6,200 bases of DNA from Bacteroidales bacterium. GTDB lineage: Bacteria; Bacteroidota; Bacteroidia; Bacteroidales; VadinHA17. The position numbers were made by a program, and so were the translations under genes. Below are positions 1-6,177 of the stretch, in pieces; positions within the stretch are counted from its first letter, which is position 1, and each line of letters begins with the position of its first letter. Location of the stretch: contig JAOZKQ010000130.1 in NCBI GenBank assembly GCA_029935275.1, forward strand, positions 1 through 6,200. Reading direction: 5' to 3'. The notes under the pieces were generated by a model that saw nothing but the letters and a program-made list of their open reading frames with translations, made no database searches and was not told the DNA's origin.

Positions 1-1064
1 AGCTTCATTGCATCAACTGCCATCTTGATGTGGGTCATTATGACAAAAATGCAAGTCATGCCAAAAATGTAAGTTTTGGAAAATCAGAAGAAGAAAAAGA
101 AATCTTTACTGAACCTGCCATAATAGAATCTTTCAATAGTTTTACCGAAAAAATTACTGGAACCGATGTAAAATTTGAAATGATTGCCATACAGGGAGGA
201 AGTTTTAAGATGGGAAGTAATGAAAATGAATGGTCACGAAAACCTGATGAAGGCCCTGTACATAATATTAGCATTACCAGTTTTTTTATGGGAAGAACAG
301 AGGTTAGCTGGAATGAATTTATTGCATTTTATAATCAAACAGCCTCTGAAGGCAGACCGGAAGAAAAAGATCAAATACAAAAAAATGTTACCCAGGCCGA
401 TGCAATTACCGGGGCTACACCTCCCTATGGACCACCGGATCAGGGCTGGGGTATGGGAGACAGGCCTGCTATTACCATGACACACCATGCGGCAGAAGTA
501 TATTGCCAATGGTTATCTCTAAAAACAGGCAAAAAATACAGGCTCCCCACCGAGGCAGAGTGGGAATACGCCTGCAGGGCAGGTACAACAGGCCCCAACT
601 TTATGAACACAGATCCTAAACATCTTCAAAAAGGCGGGCTTTTAACAAGAATATTCCGGAAAAAGGATACAACAAATATCAACACCTATATATTATATGC
701 CGGGAATTCAAAAGGAATAACCACTGAATCTGAAGGTATGAGACCAAACCCTTTTGGACTTGTTAATATAATGGGTAATGTTGCGGAGTTTTGTTCTGAC
801 TGGTATGCACCGGCTTATTCAGATTCTTCCTCAGAAAACCCAAAGGGACCATCCTCCGGTAAAGAGTATGTGATACGGGGTGGATCTTTTAATAGTGAAG
901 CCAGGGAGATGAGGTCTGCGGCAAGAGACCATACCAGAACAAAAGACTGGTTACTTACGGATCCACAAATACCTAAAAGCATCTGGTGGTATTCAGATTG
1001 TAACTTTGTTGGTTTTAGGCTTGTTTGTGAATTTGAGGAAAATGCAGTAAAAAACATTCAATAA
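1..1064 (+). CDS. C-terminal part of a NapC/NrfH-like cytochrome c fused to a SUMF1 (FGE-like) domain; 5' end outside the window
   Basis: The coding frame is open to the left edge (first full codon at 3), so the GTG at 30 is probably internal rather than the start. Codons at 9-23 read CINCH, a c-type heme motif, followed by LDVGH, which resembles the last heme site of NapC/NrfH quinol-oxidising cytochromes. Counting from the GTG, a linker of about 45 residues leads to a SUMF1/EgtB/PvdO-type domain at about 49-335: GGSFKMGS at 56-63, RLPTEAEWEYA at 171-181, MGNVAEFC at 248-255, RGGSF at 283-287 and GFRLVCE at 328-334. The catalytic cysteine pair of true formylglycine-generating enzymes, found just after RGGS(Y/F), is missing (S289, no second Cys), so sulfatase activation is unlikely. 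The expected location is the inner membrane with the C-terminal domain in the periplasm. The next gene starts 30 bp downstream. The SUMF1 call is firm; the cytochrome part rests on one visible heme motif. Confidence 0.85.
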   Translation, partial: LHCINCHLDVGHYDKNASHAKNVSFGKSEEEKEIFTEPAIIESFNSFTEKITGTDVKFEMIAIQGGSFKMGSNENEWSRKPDEGPVHNISITSFFMGRTEVSWNEFIAFYNQTASEGRPEEKDQIQKNVTQADAITGATPPYGPPDQGWGMGDRPAITMTHHAAEVYCQWLSLKTGKKYRLPTEAEWEYACRAGTTGPNFMNTDPKHLQKGGLLTRIFRKKDTTNINTYILYAGNSKGITTESEGMRPNPFGLVNIMGNVAEFCSDWYAPAYSDSSSENPKGPSSGKEYVIRGGSFNSEAREMRSAARDHTRTKDWLLTDPQIPKSIWWYSDCNFVGFRLVCEFEENAVKNIQ

Positions 1065-1094
1065 ATTATTATTTTATAACCATTCATTTACATT

Positions 1095-2441
1095 ATGGAA
1101 AAGAAAAAAAGTCAATTATCCAGAAGAAGCTTCCTCGGTAATGCAGTTGCAGTTAGTGCTATTGGTGCACTGGGTGTACAGGGTATTGTATCCGCATGTG
1201 GAAGAAAGAAAATTACCATTCCTGTTCCTCCGGACTCGGCACCAGATGGGCCGGTACTAAAAGCAGGTTTAATAGGCTGCGGCGGAAGAGGAACAGGGGC
1301 CGCCTTAAACTTTCTTGATGCTGGCCCAAATCTTCAAATCACCGCACTTGGTGATGTATTTGAAGACAGGCTTAATAATGCCAGGAATAAATTACTGAAA
1401 AATAAACAAAATGAGGTGGCAGAAGATAATTGCTTCGTGGGTTTTGATGCCTATGAGAAAGTGATTGATTCAGGAGTAGATGTGATTATTTTAGCCACAC
1501 CTCCTCATTTCCGTCCCATGCAATTTGAAGCTGCAGTTAAAGCAGGCAAACATGTATTTATGGAAAAACCAGTAGCTGTTGATCCTGAGGGTGCCAGATC
1601 GATTATGGCCACAGGAAAAAAAGCCGAGGGCATGGGCCTGAGTGTAGCTGCCGGTACACAGCGCCGTCACCAGAGAGACTACCAAAAAACCTACGAGCAG
1701 GTTATCAATGGTGAAATTGGTGACATTGTTTCTGCAACATGTTATTGGAACGGTGGCAAATTATGGCATAAAAATCATCAGGAAGGATGGTCAGATATGG
1801 AATGGATGATTCGTAACTGGGTAAACTGGATCTGGTTATCAGGTGACCATATTGTTGAACAACACGTTCACAACATTGATGTAATAAACTGGTTCAAGGG
1901 GAAACTACATCCCATAAAAGCAGTTGGTTTTGGAAGCAGGCAAAGAAGAATTACAGGAGATCAATTTGATAACTTCAGCATTGATTTTATATATGATGAT
2001 GAAATGCACATGCACAGTATGTGCCGTCAGATTAACGATTGTACTAATAATGTTTCTGAATATATCAGAGGCACCAATGGTTATACCAACTGTAGAAATG
2101 CCACATTCAATGTCGATGGGACACCAAGCTGGGGGTATGATTATGGCCTTAACCCGGAAGGAGAACCTTTAACCAGCACCCAGATTAGCCCTTATGTACA
2201 GGAACACATCGACCTGGTCACTGCAATCAGAACAAACCAGCCCATAAACGACGCTGAAAATGTTGCTAATTCAACAATGACTGCAATAATGGGCAGGATA
2301 TCAGCTTATACAGGCAAAGCTGTTACCTGGGAAGAAGTAATGAACTCAGAACTCCGTTTGGGGCCAAAAGAGTATATTTTAGGACCTATGGACATGACAC
2401 CTCACATACCAATACCAGGGTCTGCTCCAAAAGAAGCTTGA
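1095..2441 (+). CDS. Tat-exported Gfo/Idh/MocA-family oxidoreductase, probable lipoprotein
   Basis: This 448-residue protein is a probable NAD(P)-dependent sugar or polyol dehydrogenase. The N-terminus has a twin-arginine signal (SRRSFLG, residues 9-15), a hydrophobic stretch, and a lipobox-like VSAC ending at C35, so it should be exported folded and lipid-anchored. The residues after C35 are basic (GRKK), unlike the acidic surface-export signal of Bacteroidota lipoproteins, which favours the periplasmic face. The Rossmann fold begins with GLIGCGGRG at 58-66; the family's EKP motif, whose Lys is usually catalytic, is at 157-159; EQHVHNID at 255-262 supplies the conserved His/Asp pattern of the substrate domain. 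Length is normal for secreted members. Exported relatives such as Zymomonas glucose-fructose oxidoreductase keep their nucleotide tightly bound, and other Bacteroidota members oxidise glycosides at C3. The substrate cannot be read from the sequence. It lies 30 bp after the cytochrome/SUMF1 gene with no terminator between, and no Shine-Dalgarno is visible. GH109-type glycosidase activity is a less likely alternative. Confidence 0.93.
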   Translation: MEKKKSQLSRRSFLGNAVAVSAIGALGVQGIVSACGRKKITIPVPPDSAPDGPVLKAGLIGCGGRGTGAALNFLDAGPNLQITALGDVFEDRLNNARNKLLKNKQNEVAEDNCFVGFDAYEKVIDSGVDVIILATPPHFRPMQFEAAVKAGKHVFMEKPVAVDPEGARSIMATGKKAEGMGLSVAAGTQRRHQRDYQKTYEQVINGEIGDIVSATCYWNGGKLWHKNHQEGWSDMEWMIRNWVNWIWLSGDHIVEQHVHNIDVINWFKGKLHPIKAVGFGSRQRRITGDQFDNFSIDFIYDDEMHMHSMCRQINDCTNNVSEYIRGTNGYTNCRNATFNVDGTPSWGYDYGLNPEGEPLTSTQISPYVQEHIDLVTAIRTNQPINDAENVANSTMTAIMGRISAYTGKAVTWEEVMNSELRLGPKEYILGPMDMTPHIPIPGSAPKEA

Positions 2442-2475
2442 TTTACTTTTTCATACAAGCACTTATTACAATTAA

Positions 2476-2504
2476 AAAAACCGGATCAATAAGATCCGGT
2501 TTTT
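2476..2504. terminator. Bidirectional intrinsic terminator between convergent genes
   Basis: A perfect 12-bp inverted repeat: AAAAACCGGATC (2476-2487), loop AATAA, then GATCCGGTTTTT (2493-2504). On the plus strand the GC-rich stem is followed by a T run; on the minus strand it is followed by seven Ts. It lies 34 bp after the oxidoreductase stop and 24 bp beyond the stop of the convergent isomerase gene, so it can serve both transcripts. Confidence 0.9.
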
Positions 2505-2527
2505 CAATTTTATCCAATCTCTATATT

Positions 2528-3466
2528 TTAAAAACTATCCACTTCCCTATAGGCATCAATCAGTGCTAATTCTCCTTCTTTTCCCTGATGAGAGTTTCCA
2601 TGTTCCATACACAGCACACCTTCATATCCTTTTTCATAAAGATGTTTAAAAATATTTTTAAAATTAATTTCGCCTGTTGTGGGTTCTTTGCGACCCGGAT
2701 TATCACCAAGATGGAAAGAAGCAATCTCATCCCATGCATGATCCAGGTTCGGAATCAGGTTACCCTCGGTAATCTGTTGATGATACAAGTCATCTACAAT
2801 TTTAACAAACGGACTGTTTACTGCCCGGCAAATACTGTAGGCCTGAGGAATTTTTGTCAGGAACAAGCCGGGGTGGTCATGCTTATTCAAAGGTTCCAGT
2901 ACCATGGTAAGTCCGGCAGGCTCCAATAAATCAGTACAAAACCTCAAATTATCTATAACATTTGCTGTCTGGAAACCCCATTCCATCTTCTGACTATATC
3001 TTCCGGGAACTAATAATGCCCATTTTGCATTCGTTCTCTTAGCCGTTTCTATACCTTCATTAATTTTTCTTGTAAGCATATCATGTACTTCCTCATTTTT
3101 GAGCACTAAGGACTCAACCTTAAAATCAGCATAGAGTACAAATGGACCCAAATCCATATTAAGGGTATCAAGTGTTTTTGCAATTTTCTCCTGTAAAGCC
3201 GGAGGTTTTTTCATTAGGCCATTATCAAACACAGCCCTAAATCCCTGATCAGACATAAATTTTAGCTGATCAATCGGATCTTTACCCGCATTTTGCTTAA
3301 ATGTTCCAAAATGAGGAGCATATTTTAATTTAAATTTTTCCCCGGCCACTCCATTCGCCTCAGGTTTGTTTACCTTAACAGGGTTTATCCCAAATACAGC
3401 ACTTGTAGCACCCAATGCCAGGGCTCCAGCAGCTGCAGTTTTACTTACAAAGCTTCTTCTTCTCAT
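2528..3466 (-). CDS. Tat-exported hydroxypyruvate isomerase-like TIM-barrel protein (sugar phosphate isomerase/epimerase superfamily)
   Basis: A 312-residue protein whose N-terminus (RRRSF at 2-6, then an Ala/Gly-rich hydrophobic stretch to about 25) is a Tat signal peptide; cleavage is likely around 23-26. The mature part is an AP-endonuclease-2-like TIM barrel closest to the Hyi/OtnI hydroxypyruvate isomerase group: VLEPLN (E191), VDDLYHQQ (D225/D226, H229), FHLGDNPGRKEP (H252, R259, E261), TGEINF at 264-269, and CMEHG (E288). By family pattern E191, D226, H252 and E288 should bind the divalent metal, and E191/E288 would be the acid-base pair. Classical hydroxypyruvate isomerases are cytoplasmic and about 260 residues long; the extra length here is the signal peptide and linker. 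An exported member probably acts on a free keto-sugar or sugar acid, either isomerising or epimerising it or eliminating from it. It is convergent with the Gfo/Idh/MocA gene, so it is not co-transcribed with it, though both appear to act on carbohydrates in the periplasm. Confidence 0.88.
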   Translation of the reverse strand: MRRRSFVSKTAAAGALALGATSAVFGINPVKVNKPEANGVAGEKFKLKYAPHFGTFKQNAGKDPIDQLKFMSDQGFRAVFDNGLMKKPPALQEKIAKTLDTLNMDLGPFVLYADFKVESLVLKNEEVHDMLTRKINEGIETAKRTNAKWALLVPGRYSQKMEWGFQTANVIDNLRFCTDLLEPAGLTMVLEPLNKHDHPGLFLTKIPQAYSICRAVNSPFVKIVDDLYHQQITEGNLIPNLDHAWDEIASFHLGDNPGRKEPTTGEINFKNIFKHLYEKGYEGVLCMEHGNSHQGKEGELALIDAYREVDSF

Positions 3467-3670
3467 AATTGTGTGGTTTTCAATAAATAATATGTATTGC
3501 CCCTAAATATACTAAATATTTCCCCATATCTATCCGTATCAAAAAAAAATAAATCCTCAATAATAAAATAGTTATAAGTATTCGTTGAATTTTCTTTTCC
3601 AACTTATTAAAAAATTATTATTTTTGGTGCGCCATTAGATAATGTGAATTTTATAAATATATAATAACTT
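3467..3670. other. Divergent AT-rich intergenic region
   Basis: These 204 bp separate the start of the isomerase-like gene (minus) from the start of the EF-G paralog (plus), so both promoters must lie here. The region is strongly AT-rich, with a nine-A run at 3541-3549 and a small inverted repeat AAATAT-ACTAA-ATATTT (3505-3521) flanked by CCCC on both sides, which could be an operator or chance in AT-rich DNA. No good TAnnTTTG match is visible for the minus-strand gene; the nearest is TATATTTA at about 3506-3513 on the minus strand, with one mismatch. No Shine-Dalgarno precedes either start. Confidence 0.6.
3619..3626 (+). promoter_or_regulatory. Candidate Bacteroidota -7 promoter element for the EF-G paralog
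   Basis: TATTTTTG fits the Bacteroidota sigma factor -7 consensus TAnnTTTG exactly and lies 44 bp before the ATG, giving a leader of roughly 35-40 nt. The matching -33 TTG is not at the usual spacing of about 17-23 bp; the nearest TTG (3585-3587) is 31 bp upstream. The call therefore rests on the -7 element and its position. Confidence 0.4.
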
Positions 3671-5827
3671 ATGAAGACATACCAAACTGATCAAATCAGG
3701 AATATTAGCTTACTGGGAAATTCCGGTTCAGGCAAAACTACTTTTGCTGAATGTATGCTCCTTAATGGAGGCGTAATTGAAAGAAGGGGTTCTGTTGAAA
3801 ACAAAAATACTGTTTCCGATTACAATGCTATTGAGCATGAAAATGAAAACTCTATTTATTCAACAATTTTATATACTGAATTTAAAGGGAAAAAGATTAA
3901 TATACTGGATACCCCAGGCCTGGATGATTTTGTGGGAGGTATTATTTCTTCATTAAACCCAAGCGATACAGCCATGATGCTGATTAATGCTTCTAACGGT
4001 ATAGAAGTTGGAACAGAAATTCAGTTTCGTCATACGGAGACCTTTAACAAGTCACTGGTTTTTGTAATAAACGGGCTTGATAGTGAGAAATCAAACTTTG
4101 ATAAGACTGTGGAACTTATGAAAGAAAGGTTTGGCAGCAATGTTGTACTTGTTCAGTTTCCGGTGAATGAAGGAACTTCTTTTAATGCGATAATTGATGT
4201 TATTACCATGAAAATGTATAAGTTCCCTCCTGCCGGAGGAAATCCGGAAATTCTTGATATCCCGGCTGAATATCAAGAACGTTCTGAGGAACTACATAAT
4301 GAATTAGTGGAAAAAGCAGCCGAAAATGATGATAGCTTAATGGAACTATTTTTCGAGAATGAATCCCTTACAGAAGATGAAATGAGGAAAGGGATCAAAT
4401 TAGGCCTGATTGAAAGAGGTATATTCCCATTATTTTGCACCTCAGCAAAAAATAATATGGGTATAGCAAGAGTTATGGAATTTATTGTAAATGCAGCTCC
4501 TGCGCCAAACGAAATACCATCCCCAATTAATACTAAAGGAGATGAAGTAGTATGTGATACTTCCGGAAAAACTTCGCTGTTTGTTTTTAAGACTTCCATA
4601 GAAGAGCATATTGGAGAAGTCAATTATTTTAAGGTTATGTCAGGTGAAGTCAGGGAAGGCATGGATCTTATAAATTCAACAACTTCTAACAAGGAAAGGA
4701 TCTCACAAATTTTTGTATCCGCAGGTAAAAAACGTGAAAAAGTAAATAAACTAGTGGCTGGTGACATTGGAGCCACAGTAAAACTAAAAGCAACCAAAAC
4801 AGATCACACACTAAATGCACCGGGACAAGATTGGTCTTATGAACCTATTAAATTCCCGGAGCCCAAGTTCAGAACTGCTATAAAAGCTCTAAGTGAAAGT
4901 GATGATGAAAAGCTGGGTGAAGCTATGAGCCGTATGCACGTAGAAGATCCAACAATTATCATCGAATATTCAAAAGAACTAAAACAGATAATTATTCATG
5001 GCCAGGGTGAATATCACCTGAACATCCTAAAATGGCACCTGGATAATGAATTTAAAATTGAAGTTGAATTTCTGGCACCCAAAATACCCTATCGCGAAAC
5101 TATCACTAAAATAGCCCAGGCAGATTACAGACATAAAAAACAATCAGGTGGTTCAGGTCAATTTGGTGAAGTTCACATGATTATTGAACCATATATTGAA
5201 AATGCACCTGATCCGGTTAAATATAAAGTAAAGGGAAAGGAACTTAAAGTAAATGTCCGTAATAAAGATGTTTATGATATGCCCTGGGGTGGCAAACTTG
5301 TTTTTTACAACTGTATTGTTGGTGGCTCAATTGACGCCCGTTTCCTTCCTGCAATTATGAAAGGCCTCATGGAGAAGATGGAAGAAGGTCCCCTTACCGG
5401 CTCTTATGCAAGAGACATTAAAGTTGCTGTTTATGATGGGAAGATGCACCCTGTTGATTCCAATGAAATCTCTTTTAAATTAGCCGGCAGAAATGCCTTT
5501 AGTATGGCATTTAAAGAAGCCGGGCCAAAAATAATGGAACCCATTTATGAGGTAGAAATACTTGTACCTTCTGACCGTATGGGTGATGTTATGAGTGACC
5601 TTCAGGGTCGTAGAGGTATTGTTTTAGGAATGAGTAGTGAAAAAGGATTTGAGAAAATTTCAGCAAAGGTTCCACTGGCTGAAATGAACAAATACTCTAC
5701 TTCACTTAGCTCTCTCACTAACGGAAGGGCTATGTATAGCATGAAATTCTCTGAATATGCACAGGTTCCGGGAGATTTACAACTGGAACTTCTAAAAGCT
5801 TATGAGGAAGAACAAAATAAAGAATAG
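3671..5827 (+). CDS. fusA2: Elongation factor G paralog, EF-G2/FusA2 type, with degenerate GTPase motifs
   Basis: A 718-residue ribosomal translocase paralog with all five EF-G domains: G domain about 1-280, II 290-385, III 397-470, IV 475-615, V 620-705. The P-loop GNSGSGKTT (16-24) is intact, but other GTPase positions differ from canonical EF-G: the switch I Thr appears to be S61, DTPGH has become DTPGL (L84 replaces the catalytic His), and NKxD has become NGLD (134-137). The TSAK (257-260) G5 motif remains. Domain IV keeps its decoding-centre elements: YRETI (474-478), SGGSGQFGEV (492-501) and HPVDS (593-597). Between EP (506-507) and GG (551-552) it has 45 residues, against 19 by my recall of E. 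coli EF-G, an excess of about 26. This matches the Bacteroides EF-G2 reported to translocate without GTP hydrolysis and to accumulate in carbon starvation. The gene appears monocistronic, with its own candidate promoter and terminator. A canonical EF-G is expected elsewhere in the genome. Confidence 0.95.
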   Translation: MKTYQTDQIRNISLLGNSGSGKTTFAECMLLNGGVIERRGSVENKNTVSDYNAIEHENENSIYSTILYTEFKGKKINILDTPGLDDFVGGIISSLNPSDTAMMLINASNGIEVGTEIQFRHTETFNKSLVFVINGLDSEKSNFDKTVELMKERFGSNVVLVQFPVNEGTSFNAIIDVITMKMYKFPPAGGNPEILDIPAEYQERSEELHNELVEKAAENDDSLMELFFENESLTEDEMRKGIKLGLIERGIFPLFCTSAKNNMGIARVMEFIVNAAPAPNEIPSPINTKGDEVVCDTSGKTSLFVFKTSIEEHIGEVNYFKVMSGEVREGMDLINSTTSNKERISQIFVSAGKKREKVNKLVAGDIGATVKLKATKTDHTLNAPGQDWSYEPIKFPEPKFRTAIKALSESDDEKLGEAMSRMHVEDPTIIIEYSKELKQIIIHGQGEYHLNILKWHLDNEFKIEVEFLAPKIPYRETITKIAQADYRHKKQSGGSGQFGEVHMIIEPYIENAPDPVKYKVKGKELKVNVRNKDVYDMPWGGKLVFYNCIVGGSIDARFLPAIMKGLMEKMEEGPLTGSYARDIKVAVYDGKMHPVDSNEISFKLAGRNAFSMAFKEAGPKIMEPIYEVEILVPSDRMGDVMSDLQGRRGIVLGMSSEKGFEKISAKVPLAEMNKYSTSLSSLTNGRAMYSMKFSEYAQVPGDLQLELLKAYEEEQNKE

Positions 5828-5848
5828 AATAAAGCTCTTTATAATTAT

Positions 5849-5879
5849 AAAAAAGCACTCCTGAAACGAGTGCTTTTTT
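5849..5879 (+). terminator. Intrinsic terminator of the EF-G paralog
   Basis: A perfect 12-bp inverted repeat: AAAAAAGCACTC (5849-5860), a 7-nt loop CTGAAAC, then GAGTGCTTTTTT (5868-5879). It begins 22 bp after the EF-G stop codon. The A run on the 5' side means it could also stop transcription arriving from the right. Confidence 0.9.
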
Positions 5880-6070
5880 GTTTAATCTATATAATTGCCA
5901 TATAAAATGCACAGGACCTCCGGTTTTTCGCATAGAAACACCCAGAGTAAAGAAAATGAAATCTAAAATCGATTAAACGCGAGTCCTGTTTTTCACAATG
6001 GGACACCCAAGGCGCATAATTGATTAGGAAAAAATATTCAGTTTGGGCAAGTTCAGTTGCCTTGTGTACT

Positions 6071-6104
6071 AAAAGGCTTATTCCTTTTATAAAGGATCCT
6101 TTTA
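6071..6104. repeat. Alternating AAAGG/CCTTT hairpin cluster
   Basis: The order is AAAAGG (6071-6076), CCTTTT (6083-6088), AAAGG (6091-6095), CCTTTT (6099-6104). It contains the perfect palindrome AAAGGATCCTTT (6091-6102). The second segment can pair with either the first (loop CTTATT) or the third (loop TAT), so two mutually exclusive folds exist. The stems are short and AU-rich, so a function is uncertain. Confidence 0.4.
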
Positions 6105-6161
6105 TTTTGCATATTAAACCCTCTTAAAAAAATTCCACTGTTCAATAATCATGCAATCTTT

Positions 6162-6177
6162 CGTCCCGTTAGGGACG
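6162..6177. repeat. REP-like palindrome CGTCCC-GTTA-GGGACG
   Basis: A perfect 6-bp GC-rich stem with a GTTA loop, standing out from AT-rich surroundings. From memory, intergenic palindromes of this CGTCCC(G)TTAGGGACG type recur in Bacteroidota genomes and are often seen as spurious short translations ending in VPLGT; here 6151-6180 would read MQSFVPLGT. That makes a dispersed REP-type element, possibly mobilised by a RAYT/IS200-like transposase, more likely than a terminator, since no T run directly follows. Only one copy is in this window. Confidence 0.5.

Noticed and set aside
30..32. GTG as the start codon of the first gene
   Set aside because: The frame continues upstream to the window edge without a stop and encodes a heme-binding CxxCH, so the true start is outside the window.
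1924..2172. Overlapping 82-codon plus-strand frame inside the oxidoreductase gene
   Set aside because: It lies wholly within a well-supported gene in another frame and has no recognisable domain.
3643..3647. TGTGA, as half of a CRP-type operator before the EF-G paralog
   Set aside because: There is no matching TCACA half-site at the expected spacing; a single pentamer in AT-rich DNA is not evidence.
5907..5966. 19-codon ATG frame after the EF-G terminator
   Set aside because: Too short, with no recognisable motif and no sign of conservation that can be judged here.
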